From contig CBDHYI010000004.1 in assembly GCA_965275915.1 (NCBI GenBank), positions 186,001 to 250,000 of the forward strand: a stretch of 64,000 bases of DNA. Direction: 5' to 3'. Made by a program: the position numbers and the translations under genes. Below the pieces are notes generated by a model. That model had not been told where the DNA came from, searched no databases, and was given only the letters and a program-made list of their open reading frames with translations. Position 1 is the first letter of the stretch. Every line of letters starts with the position of its first letter. This stretch comes from JBDWFY01 sp965275915. Lineage in GTDB: Bacteria; Pseudomonadota; Alphaproteobacteria; Rhizobiales; Stappiaceae. Of the stretch, positions 8,900 through 17,218 are shown piece after piece.

Positions 8900-9306
8900 T
8901 ATGCCATCCGCGCAGAATTCACGAAATCAATAAATCCACCATCAAAATTATGTTTCAAATCTTCAAATCGATTTCGAGCGTCCTGACCCCTGAAAAATTC
9001 TCGAATCTCTGCTTTGAGCGGGTCAACGAAAGCTGAAGGTAGGGATGACAGGTCAACCAACGTATAGATTTGGGCGTAATGGACAATGCTCAGTCCCACC
9101 CAGTCGCGATGTGCATCGTCTCGCATCATGTTGAGCTGTGTAGAGTTGTGAAATGCGTGGCTCATTATCATGGTTTGTAGCGTCTTATCCAGAATTTCGG
9201 ATTCAACACGTGCAGCTCTTAAGGACCTTACCCCGATAATTAGACTGAGCCCCAAAGTGAAAATTAATACGACAGTTTGGATAATGTTGAATGTTTCAGC
9301 ACTCAT
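8899..9306 (-). CDS. Small membrane-anchored hypothetical protein
   Basis: A 135-residue protein with one N-terminal membrane span (TVVLIFTLGLSLIIGV, about 11-26) followed by a soluble helical region. ATG 9306 has a GGGG-type site upstream and is preferred to an extended start at 9390. It overlaps the next gene by one base (stop/start), which suggests a coupled pair. The single span plus cytoplasmic tail resembles many small anchor proteins of accessory regions, but I recognise no family. Confidence 0.6.
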   Translation of the reverse strand: MSAETFNIIQTVVLIFTLGLSLIIGVRSLRAARVESEILDKTLQTMIMSHAFHNSTQLNMMRDDAHRDWVGLSIVHYAQIYTLVDLSSLPSAFVDPLKAEIREFFRGQDARNRFEDLKHNFDGGFIDFVNSARMA

Positions 9307-9418
9307 TGAAATCCCCAATTTAGTAAACAAAGTCGCTAAAATTGCTTTATTTTTGCAAATGTACTGGGGCTGACCAACCCTAGGCAACAACTCAATAGCA
9401 TCAAATACAATAACCGAT

Positions 9419-9449
9419 GCGGCGGTGGAAGCCGCCGCTTCGTTTTTTT
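9419..9449 (+). terminator. Strong rightward rho-independent terminator
   Basis: A 7-bp perfect GC stem (GCGGCGG / CCGCCGC) with a 6-base loop is followed by TTCGTTTTTTT. The T-run is on the plus strand only, although the genes on both sides run leftward. It therefore does not serve the neighbouring genes in the usual way and may end a small rightward transcript. Confidence 0.75.
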
Positions 9450-9460
9450 ATTTCCAACGA

Positions 9461-11173
9461 CTAATCTGCCTTGAACAGTTTTTTGACAGACAGCCATTGC
9501 TCCACGGCTTCGATCCCGCCGCGTTTGGTATAGCCCTGCGCGGGAAGCGCCATATAGCGCGGTTGCCAGTTTTTGACTTCGGCCTCACGCTCACCGGACA
9601 GACACTTTTGGATGATCTGTTTCTGGACTTTGGCAGTTTCGATGACATTGCCTTTAGCCGCTTTCTTCCCGGCGACTTCGCCAACCATCGCGTTGATGGC
9701 TTCCTTGTCCCGCAGGAGATCAAAGAATGTGTCGTCCGGGGCCCAGTGATCGGCCATATCGATGCTTAGGAGATTGCCAAGCACCTCAACCGCAGTGCTT
9801 CCGGCGGCAAGGGTTTCGGCAACAACGAAGGTCAGTGTTTCCGAAACGGCTTCATCGTCGAGTTTCAGCAGCTTGGCGAACAGCTCATGCACACACAAGC
9901 CACGTCCGTAGAACGGCATGTGATAGACCAGCGGGGTTTCGTCATCCTCGCCGATATCCAGCAATTCCAAGACGCGCTTTCGTTGCTTTTTAAAAATCTC
10001 CTGCGCCTTGTTTTGCGATAGGGATTCAGAGATGGCCTCTGTGTTAGCCCGTTGCTTGTCGGCCCGGACATCCCAAAGACTTGAGCTTGCAATGATCTGC
10101 GCCACGGCCAGCCTGAGGGCAATTCCCGCATGACTCAATAGCTCCGTTCTCACTGCCGCATGACGGTGAAGGTCGAGATAGTTCTGCATGGAATTGGTGA
10201 TCTCGGGCCGCGCCGGGGCCGTTTCGCCAGTTTCCTGCGCTTTCTTTCGTTTCCTCACTTCCTTCTCGGTGAGCAGGCCTTCATAGACTTTGATCTCACC
10301 GTTGGCGGCACAGGTGATATGGACTTCGCCACCGTCTTTTTGGCTGACCTCGCAATAATCCCAGCGTGACCAGCGCTCACCCACATCATGTAGGATGACC
10401 GATTGCCAGCTGTCTTCGCTGTATTCATCCATCTTGGAGGCGATGGCGCGGCTTTGACACTCCCAGAATTTGATATTGTCGGCAAAATACTCGTTGTCAC
10501 CAAACAGATCAGAAACGATCACAAGACCGCTTTCGGTGACATCAAACAAGGCGTTATCGACCGGAATTTGGGACCCGTTAAACAACCAGTCATTAAGCCT
10601 ATATCCGACAGGCGTGTATTCATCCTCTGACTTGAACAGCCGGTACCATGCTTTCTGTTGGCTCTTGCTTGCCAGTGTCAGGCTCCGCAAATCGGCGGGG
10701 CTGATCTCTTCCCGGCGATACGCATTGAGGATCGGCCCGTAGAGATTGCCAAGCGCGAGCCGCTGTTTAACTAACCGTTCGGTGATCCCGAAATGCGCAG
10801 CAATGTCTTGTACGCTCTGCCCTTGTTTTGAAAGGTCACGGAAAGCTTCGTACTGGTCCACTTCATCCATCGGCAACCGGGCGATGTTTTCAGCCAGAGA
10901 GGCTTCAATGGCTTTTGCATCGTCCCACTCTTCCATGACGATGCAAGGCAAAGCCTCAAGCTCCGTGTCCTTGGCAATGGCCTTACAGGCGGCAAGACGG
11001 CGCTGTCCGGCAATGATCTCAAAGCCCTCGCAGTTGGGACGAACCAAAAGCGGCTGCAAGACACCCAGTGACCGGATGCTCGGTACAAGATCATCTCCGT
11101 TTTTCTCGCCATGCTTGCGCACGTTGAGGGGTGAGAGTTTGAGGTTATCTATTTTGATGTGTTGTAGTTTCAT
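9461..11173 (-). CDS. ParB-like partition / nuclease-family protein
   Basis: A 570-residue ParB-family protein. The N-terminal ParB/Srx domain shows GQRRLAACKA and the ENIAR motif (SLAENIARLPMDEVDQYEAF). An HTH with DIAAHFGITERLVKQRL follows. The remaining 380 residues are the long C-terminal part found in plasmid-borne and ICE-borne ParB-like proteins of Alphaproteobacteria, with no catalytic motif I can name. ATG 11173 has AAGGAGA nine bases upstream. It is on the same strand as ardC, 79 bp away. No ParA is nearby, so plasmid partition is unlikely to be its full role; regulation or protection during DNA transfer is possible. Confidence 0.82.
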   Translation of the reverse strand: MKLQHIKIDNLKLSPLNVRKHGEKNGDDLVPSIRSLGVLQPLLVRPNCEGFEIIAGQRRLAACKAIAKDTELEALPCIVMEEWDDAKAIEASLAENIARLPMDEVDQYEAFRDLSKQGQSVQDIAAHFGITERLVKQRLALGNLYGPILNAYRREEISPADLRSLTLASKSQQKAWYRLFKSEDEYTPVGYRLNDWLFNGSQIPVDNALFDVTESGLVIVSDLFGDNEYFADNIKFWECQSRAIASKMDEYSEDSWQSVILHDVGERWSRWDYCEVSQKDGGEVHITCAANGEIKVYEGLLTEKEVRKRKKAQETGETAPARPEITNSMQNYLDLHRHAAVRTELLSHAGIALRLAVAQIIASSSLWDVRADKQRANTEAISESLSQNKAQEIFKKQRKRVLELLDIGEDDETPLVYHMPFYGRGLCVHELFAKLLKLDDEAVSETLTFVVAETLAAGSTAVEVLGNLLSIDMADHWAPDDTFFDLLRDKEAINAMVGEVAGKKAAKGNVIETAKVQKQIIQKCLSGEREAEVKNWQPRYMALPAQGYTKRGGIEAVEQWLSVKKLFKAD

Positions 11174-11252
11174 TGGATTTCTCCTTGTTAAAGTTCGGCG
11201 CGGGATTGCACCAGCGAAGCCAGCCATGAGACTGGCCTCTGTGCTGCAATCC

Positions 11253-12140
11253 TCAGCTCTGCAACTGGTCGAGAAAATCCACGGCCTTGGCGGCCTGTGC
11301 CGATGCCTTAAAAATCAGTTTCTTGTCGTTCTTGAGCGCCTGTAGCCAGCTTTTGATGTAAAGTGCATGGTCATCACGCTGCGTTTGCACAATGCCGAGT
11401 TTGGAACACAGGAATGCTGCACCCAGTTCGGCTATCAGTTCCTCAAAAGCGTACTTATCGGTGTCCTTGCGGGTCTTGGCCTTGTCGCGATCAAGGCGGT
11501 GGGAAGCGCCTGTCCAGTGTGTCAACTCATGCAAAAGCGTGGCGTAATAGTTCTCAGTCGCGCTGGCCTGTTTTGTCTCAACGAAATGGATTGTCTCGGG
11601 AAGATTGATAAAATCGCCCATACGGTCGTAATAGGCATCACCACCGCCATGACGAATGTCGGCCTTGGTCTTGGCGCAAAACGCTTCCGCGCTTGCAATC
11701 CGCTCCACCAAATCAACGCCATTGGGTTTTGCTGTTTGGTGATGTTCGTAGCCGTCAACCTGATTGGCATTGAAGACGGTGTAGAACCGCAGCATGGGAA
11801 GTGAGAATTCGGTTTCCTCACCTGCCTCGTTCTCCTCGGTCTTGGTCAGGGTTTTGTAGAAGATGATCGGGCTTCCCTTCTGCCCTTTGCGCACCTGCGC
11901 CCCTTTTTCCTTCCATTGTTTGAAGGTTGCCCATTGGTTTGATGTGAATTTCTTTTCCTGCTGGTCGATCCATAAGGATGGAATATTGATGCCCCGATAG
12001 CTGTGTTCGGTGACGGGATTGGCGGGCAATCCCTGTGCCGCCAGCCCTGCGAAGGGTGCCTCGTAGTCATTCAAGTTGATGCTATCCAGAACAGAAACAA
12101 TCTTGTCTGTGATCTCCTGATAAATGTCGCGCTTGCTCAT
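11253..12140 (-). CDS. ardC: ArdC-family antirestriction protein
   Basis: A 295-residue protein with the ArdC N-terminal ssDNA-binding region (the SYRGINIPSLW segment and the FTSNQWATFKQWKEKG motif are characteristic). The C-terminal metallopeptidase-like domain carries HELTHWTGASHRLDR, where the HExxH is intact, and a downstream acidic helix ending EELIAELGAAF. ArdC proteins bind incoming single-stranded DNA and shield it from restriction enzymes during conjugation. The gene is followed by the ParB-like gene and preceded by a region with a long inverted repeat. The length and both domains are complete. Confidence 0.92.
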   Translation of the reverse strand: MSKRDIYQEITDKIVSVLDSINLNDYEAPFAGLAAQGLPANPVTEHSYRGINIPSLWIDQQEKKFTSNQWATFKQWKEKGAQVRKGQKGSPIIFYKTLTKTEENEAGEETEFSLPMLRFYTVFNANQVDGYEHHQTAKPNGVDLVERIASAEAFCAKTKADIRHGGGDAYYDRMGDFINLPETIHFVETKQASATENYYATLLHELTHWTGASHRLDRDKAKTRKDTDKYAFEELIAELGAAFLCSKLGIVQTQRDDHALYIKSWLQALKNDKKLIFKASAQAAKAVDFLDQLQS

Positions 12141-12238
12141 AGCTGCCTCTCTTGTCTAAGGGTTTCGACATCGGAGAAACCTCTTCCCCCTGTCGCTTGA
12201 ACCCTTGCCAAGCGGCGAGCGCCCCCAATCCAAACACC

Positions 12239-12267
12239 AAAAAGCCGGCACCGAGAATTCGGTGCCG
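12239..12267 (-). terminator. Leftward rho-independent terminator of the nuclease gene
   Basis: A 9-bp stem (CGGCACCGA / TCGGTGCCG with a 4-base loop, 12246-12267) is followed on the minus strand by GCTTTTT. It lies between the nuclease gene and ardC and would separate their transcripts. Confidence 0.75.
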
Positions 12268-12292
12268 ACCCTATGGGCGTCTCGTTCAAGTT

Positions 12293-12387
12293 CTGAGAAT
12301 TTAAAAGGGACCGGAATGTTAGCTCTGCCCGACGGCCATGCTGGCGTTGGCAGCGCTTATGTTTCGAAGCCCTTCTTAAATTCTCAG
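12293..12387. repeat. Long inverted repeat upstream of ardC, possible structured RNA
   Basis: CTGAGAATTTAAAAGGG at 12293-12309 pairs with 12370-12387 with one bulged base. The 60-base loop holds a second, weaker pairing (CTGCC / GGCAG). It would give a roughly 95-nt hairpin in the 3' region of the nuclease transcript or in a separate RNA. No coding frame accounts for it. The stretch 12388-12602 beyond it holds no other feature I can support. Confidence 0.55.
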
Positions 12388-12602
12388 GTTTTGAAATAAG
12401 CTGGTCTTAGGGTTCGAAGCACAGATTCCCTGTGCGCCCACAAACAAGTGGCGGCATTCCTGCCGCCTCCGCCATTTTGCATCAGGGATCGAAGCCGCAT
12501 GGCCGAAACAGCTGGCTGGCTCGGTTCACGAGAGCCCGCCCGGATGCCGGACCGCTTCACATCGCTGTAAGAACAGCGTCCGCTAGGATCAGACCCGAAA
12601 GC

Positions 12603-13097
12603 CTATGATTGAGGTTTTGGCCTGGGCGTCCCTGGGACAGGAACAGTACACCACCACTCCTCCCCATCGGGCCAACGGCGCGCCAGACGTTTCTCAATCA
12701 GGATATCACCAATATCTTTTCCATCAATGCGGATGGTCGCAAGAAGCCGTTTTCCGGACCTGTCCATCCCTAAATACTCAATGGTCCATTTATTGGTATT
12801 CAAAAGCCCCAGAAGTTCTAAAGCAGCTCGTCTGCCAAGAAGTCTTTCATAGTTTCGTTGGCGTCTATTGTTGGTGCAAAAAGAGGTGTGGGTTTCAGGG
12901 GTGTCAAAGTCCTTAAGGCGTATTTTCTCGCCCTTCAGCCACACCGTATCGCCATCCACGACACATGTAGTATCAGCCGTTCTTTGCTTACCGGAAACAC
13001 AGTACTCAAAATGAGGCAACGGCTTTGCTACCGGCACATTCTTTGGTGGAAGCGGCACCACCGGATAAAGCGTTAGAATCGCAAGTAGGAGTTTCAT
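12603..13097 (-). CDS. Secreted staphylococcal-nuclease-like thermonuclease
   Basis: A 164-residue protein with a short N-terminal hydrophobic segment (LLLAILTLYPVVPL) that looks like a signal peptide or anchor. An SNase-like domain follows: VDGDTVWLKGEKIRLKDFD holds the metal-binding aspartates and the catalytic-site arginine. The later conserved R in MDRSGKRLLATI and the WPDGEEWWC end are typical of the small plasmid-borne forms. Such nucleases are common on alphaproteobacterial plasmids and ICEs near ardC. It probably cleaves nucleic acid outside the cytoplasm; its role in the island is not shown. Confidence 0.85.
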   Translation of the reverse strand: MKLLLAILTLYPVVPLPPKNVPVAKPLPHFEYCVSGKQRTADTTCVVDGDTVWLKGEKIRLKDFDTPETHTSFCTNNRRQRNYERLLGRRAALELLGLLNTNKWTIEYLGMDRSGKRLLATIRIDGKDIGDILIEKRLARRWPDGEEWWCTVPVPGTPRPKPQS

Positions 13098-13343
13098 ACC
13101 CGCCCAAATACATCAACAAGGCGGTTGCTTCAAAGGTCTGTGCGGCAGGCGTTTCGGAGCGGTCCGTGCGTCAACAGACTGGATTTGCCTATGGCAGCTC
13201 TGAGGGATATTTACGACCTTCAATTCTGCGACGTAAACGGAAGCTTTGCGGGACTTTCCGGTCATTCTTTGAATGACAAAATTCCATCGGAAAGCCGACA
13301 TTCTGGCTCCACCGGACCTTAACCATTCATCAAAACGGCAACG

Positions 13344-14369
13344 TCAATTAGAACTCGCCTTAGAGAGCGCGTTGACGCTGTTGGGGTGATGTTTCAACAG
13401 CTCCTTAATACCTTCAGGAAAGCGCGCACCCCGCCAGCTTGCGCCCGCCATAGAAAATCCCAACGATTGCAGATACGGTAAGTATGGGGAATCTGCTTCG
13501 ATGCGAAGCTTTGCTGTCGGCTCAAGCGTCCATTCTACAAAAAAGAAGCCGTTGGGTAAGTCAATTGGGTGCGACCAAAAATTGTTCTCCAACGGAGCGC
13601 GCTCGTCATCTGTCACTGCAAAAATTCTGATGGCTGAAAAATCTGTTCCATCAAGGCTTGCGTTTCTGAACATCGCTCCCATGTCAGCGAAATACTCTTG
13701 CTGATTTGCAGAATGAAATCGGAATACTGGGTGACCGGAAAAATCAGCGCCATCGAGAACGGCATCAGTAAAATCTGGACCGAAGACAGCTTCTTTTCCC
13801 AAGTGATTTTCGAAATTCTTCCAAACATAGGAATTGAATGAAACGGTGTAAATTGCTTTTCGTAAGCTCGCTTTGCGAAAATTAGTGCCCACCAAAAACG
13901 CGTCATGAAAAGACGCGCCATCTAAACTTGCTTCGCTAAAATCCGCGTTTGGCAAATAAGCTTCCGAAAAGGAAATTGCGCCGATTATCAGATTCGAAAA
14001 GTCGCAATAAGGGCAATAGATTCCAGATAGATCAATCACCCCACTGTCCGCTGCGACTAGATCAACAATAGTGTCGTTAACATATTTCAATGTTGTTCTG
14101 ATCTCACAAAGGCGAACTTTGCTTTCCATATCCAAAAAATCATCGCACGCGCTAAAAATTCGATCATAACCGGTATAATTTATTTTGACTTTCGTTAGTT
14201 CCGGGTTTTGGAGAAAGATGCTTCTATTTCCCTCAACTAACATCTCATGAACATCGCGCTTGACGTGAGGAGGAAATCTCTGATCTTGCAATCGGGCGAA
14301 GACACTGCGCATAGCGCTAAGAACCACTGCATCCTTTTCGAGCACCATCAGACTGGCAATCGACACTAG
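13344..14369 (-). pseudogene. Pentapeptide-repeat membrane protein, C-terminal fragment (split by IS5-family element)
   Basis: The 3' part of a broken gene, open from the CTAG at 14366-14369 to the stop at 13344. It encodes pentapeptide repeats in two blocks (for example ADFSEASLDGASFHDAFL and ASLDGTDFSAI), which form a right-handed beta helix, with a conserved-looking C-terminal tail. Joining it to the N-terminal fragment (15204-15572) through one copy of CTAG gives an uninterrupted 464-residue protein. A GTG at 14366 could restart translation of this half as a soluble 340-residue protein, but no ribosome binding site is obvious in the IS end. The intact protein's function is unknown. Confidence 0.85.
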
Positions 14370-15199
14370 GTTACGCCCTCATAAACGAGTAGCCAAATCA
14401 GTGCTTAAATGATTCAAGCTCCGAAAGGAGTTTTTGATGGCGCGCTTTGATATGAGTGATTTTGAGTGGTCAGTGATCCAACCGCTTTTACCGACCAAGA
14501 TGAGAGGTGTTCAGCGCGTTGATGACCGGCGGGTGATCAACGGGATTTTGTGGCGTTGGCGCACAGGGGCACCCTGGGCGGATATTCCCGAACGCTACGG
14601 CTCGCATAAGACCTGCTACAATCGATTTGTCCGTTGGCGTGAGGCTGGTGTCTGGGACCGGATATTACAAGCTGTTTCAACAGCTTATGACGGCGACATC
14701 CAGATGATTGACAGTTCCTCTGTCCGTGTTCATCAGCATGGCGCTAATGGGAACAAAAAAGGGGATCCGGTTGCATGGGACGTTCCCGAGGTGGCCTGAC
14801 CAGTAAGATCCATGCTGTGGTAGATGCTTGCGGTCTGCCGATCAAACTGAGCTTGAGCGAAGGGCAAGCCTACGATGGTCATCAAGCCATGTCGCTTTTA
14901 TCCGGTCTTCCCTCAAAAGCGATTGTTTTGGCAGATCGGGCCTATGATGCCGATGCTATTCGTAACTTGATCACTGGCCAGGACGCTTTCCCAAACATCC
15001 CCTGCATGCCTCATCGCCGCCGTAGGCCAGCTTTCTCCAAATATCTCTACAAACTACGGAATATGGTTGAACGGTTCTTCAACAAACTCAAACACTTCAG
15101 AGCCGTAGCGACCAGATACGAGAAAAATCCCGAAAACTACATGGCTGGCGTTAAACTCGCTTCAGCGCGAATCTGGATCCGATTTAATGAGTCCAAGAC
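14370..15199 (+). mobile_element. IS5-family insertion sequence (IS427-like), 830 bp
   Basis: An 830-bp element flanked by CTAG on both sides (14366-14369 and 15200-15203), the target duplication of this family. The ends share a diverged inverted repeat (GT...G..CTCAT.AA in both). It carries a two-frame transposase. Excision of the element plus one CTAG rejoins the host gene exactly in frame. I found no second copy of this IS in the window. Confidence 0.9.
14434..14799 (+). CDS. IS5-family transposase, first frame
   Basis: 121 residues with the N-terminal IS5 helical region (SDFEWSVIQPLLP, NGILWRWRTGAPWADIPERYG) and the first catalytic aspartate in MIDSSSVRVHQHG. The frame crosses a slippery A6G4 run (AACAAAAAAGGGG, about 14753-14764). 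A -1 shift there enters the second frame and makes a full DDE transposase. The last 13 or so residues after the slip are read only if no shift occurs. An AAGGAG site precedes the ATG. Confidence 0.88.
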   Translation: MMARFDMSDFEWSVIQPLLPTKMRGVQRVDDRRVINGILWRWRTGAPWADIPERYGSHKTCYNRFVRWREAGVWDRILQAVSTAYDGDIQMIDSSSVRVHQHGANGNKKGDPVAWDVPEVA

Positions 15200-15203
15200 C
15201 TAG
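14775..15203 (+). CDS. IS5-family transposase, second frame
   Basis: 142 residues carrying the rest of the DDE transposase: GRSRGGLTSKIHAVVDACG, the second aspartate in VLADRAYDADAIR, and the glutamate in RNMVERFFNKLKHFR. It is reached by a -1 frameshift at the A6G run near 14755. The frame is open upstream of the ATG at 14775 back to that run, which supports one fusion protein rather than separate translation. Its stop codon TAG (15201-15203) is not in the IS itself: it comes from the CTAG target duplication. Confidence 0.88.
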   Translation: MGRSRGGLTSKIHAVVDACGLPIKLSLSEGQAYDGHQAMSLLSGLPSKAIVLADRAYDADAIRNLITGQDAFPNIPCMPHRRRRPAFSKYLYKLRNMVERFFNKLKHFRAVATRYEKNPENYMAGVKLASARIWIRFNESKT

Positions 15204-15572
15204 CGCCCTGTGAGCGTAGGGGGAGTCCACGTTGGTGAAGAAGCCCGTCAATGCCCGTACGCCGGAAACGCGCTGGGCAGCAGATTCACCGACAAGTAAG
15301 GCCAGCGCTCGCTCAAAGCGTTCGGCCGTTCGTCCCTCTTCGGCAGTTCTGAAGTTCTCTGACGCTTGCCAGAAAGTCAGCAACAGGCCGCCCACTGCGA
15401 CAAACGCCGAGAGTATAGCGGCAAGGCCTGAATATGCGCGCACCTTCTCTTGAAACCGGTGCGATGACGAGCACTGCTGGCGGAGGACTTCTTGCTCGAG
15501 ATTCAGTTTTTCTATCCTCGCCTCCGCTTCTCGGACAGCGATAGATTTTTTTTGCTCGCCGTCAGTGCCCAT
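15204..15572 (-). pseudogene. Pentapeptide-repeat membrane protein, N-terminal fragment (split by IS5-family element)
   Basis: The 5' part of the gene whose 3' part is at 13344-14369. It has a coiled-coil-like N-terminus (AVREAEARIEKLNLEQEVLRQQ), one or two membrane spans (AAILSAFVAVGGLLLTFW) and then RVSGVRALTGFFTNVDSPYAHRAL. This is the usual N-terminal layout of membrane-anchored pentapeptide proteins. The reading frame continues a few codons into the IS before a stop at 15162. A GGAAACG site lies 7 bases before ATG 15572. The break point coincides exactly with the IS boundary. Confidence 0.85.
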
Positions 15573-15626
15573 TAATCGTTTCCAAGTACTCGCAAGGTCG
15601 TCAGCAATCGATTTGTATGAGCCATT

Positions 15627-15923
15627 CTATATTACCTGGATTATGTCAGAAAGCTCCGAGTTCGAAGCTTTGTGTCTGGTATGCATCGAATACCTACGGG
15701 ATTCTTCAGCAAATGCTAGCGGTGCTGCTCGTACCATTGAATGTCGGAAGCAGTAGCACTGCAACATATTTAGCAGCCAAAATGTTGCGTTTATAGAAGG
15801 CGTCGTACTTCCAATTTTCGCAATCGATAGATCAGCATCAATCCGTAGTAAGTTATCGCGACGGAGGTGACCAATATCGTCCGTTTGTCCATCAAAAGCG
15901 CGTTCCTGCAAAAGTTCAAGCAT
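15627..15923 (-). CDS. Small hypothetical protein
   Basis: A 98-residue frame upstream of the broken pentapeptide gene on the same strand. ATG 15923 has a strong GGGAGAAGG site 6 bases upstream, which is the main reason to call it. It has a central hydrophobic stretch (TFWLLNMLQCYCF) and a charged N-terminus. I do not recognise it; it may be a decayed or degenerate gene. The 287 bases on its right contain no other gene I can support. Confidence 0.4.
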   Translation of the reverse strand: MLELLQERAFDGQTDDIGHLRRDNLLRIDADLSIAKIGSTTPSINATFWLLNMLQCYCFRHSMVRAAPLAFAEESRRYSMHTRHKASNSELSDIIQVI

Positions 15924-16129
15924 CAACGACCTTCTCCCTTGTATCCGGGCCATACGCCGCCGCCTTAGCCCGGAGCTGGAGAGGTCTGCAGCGGGCGCAG
16001 ATAGCCCGAATTAGGCATATCGCTGATGGAACCTAGGCTGCATGCGTGATTTGTCGCTTTATTCGCACTTCAGTCGTTAGACGGTTGAGCACAAAGTGCT
16101 GATATAGTTTTATAAAACCGGCTCCACCG

Positions 16130-16178
16130 CAACAAACAAAAAACAAAGAGGCAAAGAGGTGACTGCGAACAGCCACCT
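16130..16178 (-). terminator. Leftward terminator after the 92-residue gene
   Basis: AGGTGGCTG / CAGTCACCT (one G-T pair) around a TTCG loop is followed on the minus strand by CTTTGCCTCTTTGTTTTTTG. It lies about 30 bases after the stop of the leftward gene at 16211. Confidence 0.65.
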
Positions 16179-16210
16179 CCTGCGTCGAGATCATTCAAAG
16201 TAAATCGCTT

Positions 16211-16489
16211 TCATTCCGATGCAGGCGTAGGGGCAGCGTGATCCACAGCGGGTGCGTCATCGTCATCGGACACGTCCCTGAACCGCAGTGTCAGCCGACC
16301 GTCTACGGGAAATGCCTGTAATGGGACATCATAGCCCTTGCCGTCCTTGTGCAGCCATCCGGCGGCGATTTGAGTCCATATGGCGTTCTTACCATCGCCG
16401 CGATTGGTGACCGCATAGCCAAGAAGGTCGGGTTTGCCCCTCCCCTTGGTGGATTGTGTGGCAGTATGATTTTGTTCTTGATCAGTCAT
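16211..16489 (-). CDS. Conserved plasmid-type hypothetical protein
   Basis: 92 residues. It belongs by eye to a small family common on alphaproteobacterial plasmids and ICEs, recognisable by a W-x-x-I-A-x-x-W-x-H-K-D-G-K-G core followed by FPVDGRLTLR. No catalytic motif is present. An AGGAG site lies 8 bases before ATG 16489 and a terminator follows the gene. The function is not known; its presence supports the mobile nature of the region. Confidence 0.7.
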   Translation of the reverse strand: MTDQEQNHTATQSTKGRGKPDLLGYAVTNRGDGKNAIWTQIAAGWLHKDGKGYDVPLQAFPVDGRLTLRFRDVSDDDDAPAVDHAAPTPASE

Positions 16490-16926
16490 AAAATACTCCT
16501 TTGCTTAAATAGACTAAATATGAGAACAAAATAGGAACATTTTCCTAAAAATTGCAAGAAAAAATCGCAACTTTCCCGTGAGTAGTGTCGCGATACAGGC
16601 AAAGCTGTTGGCTCTGCACTCGGAACATCCATTGGATCGAAGGAAATGCAACCTTCCTTCGAATAGCGTCGGTTTTCACGCTAATCAGTACCACTTGTGG
16701 ATATTCACAGACAATTCCAAGACAAGTTGCAACGCAATCAATTTAAAAAGAAATTAGCCCATAGCCACTAATAGATACGCATATTTATCACTGTAAATAG
16801 TAATTATTTTTGATTATTGTATTTCTTTAGTTGTGTAGAAATTATTGAAGAATCAATACTAAAAATGTAAGCAATGAATACATTGTTTATGTAGTTGTTT
16901 GTTTTTTTGAATTTTAGGAGACCCTC
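16490..16926. other. AT-rich intergenic stretch
   Basis: About 440 bases between divergent small genes, markedly AT-rich in the right half. It must hold the promoters of both genes, but no single -35/-10 pair stands out. The AGGAG ribosome binding site for the rightward small gene is at about 16915-16920. No repeat or coding frame is convincing. Confidence 0.4.
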
Positions 16927-17151
16927 ATGGCTAAAAAAATCTCCGCAAAAGATGTACGTACAATGGTGAACACCGCGCAAACACAATCCAGCTCCGGCCC
17001 CACTGGTGCCTGCATTGTGGTGCGGTACCAGCCTCGCAGTCATGTCGCATGTTATGAAATTACAAAAGGGGCATGTCAGCGGGTTCAGGACCTCTTGGGA
17101 GATGACGGACATGTCCGTTTCATGGGTCCCGGATCGAAATGCAGCACCTAA
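16927..17151 (+). CDS. Small cysteine-containing hypothetical protein
   Basis: A 74-residue protein with four cysteines (positions 29, 42, 49 and 72) and a basic N-terminus (MAKKISAKDVRTMVNTAQ). A TTTTAGGAGACCCTC leader gives a clear ribosome binding site. It is followed 67 bases on by a lipoprotein gene on the same strand with its own strong site. No family is recognised. The cysteine spacing could mean metal binding or disulfides, but with no export signal the latter is unlikely. Confidence 0.55.
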   Translation: MAKKISAKDVRTMVNTAQTQSSSGPTGACIVVRYQPRSHVACYEITKGACQRVQDLLGDDGHVRFMGPGSKCST

Positions 17152-17218
17152 CATTCAAAAGTGCTCGTACTGAGTATTGCACTTGTACTTCTGACCTCGT
17201 TTTCAAGGAGGCAAAGCA

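Noticed and set aside
9461..13097. A plasmid replicon
   Set aside because: ParB-like, ArdC and nuclease genes occur, but no rep gene, ParA or iterons; the region is better explained as part of an integrated element.
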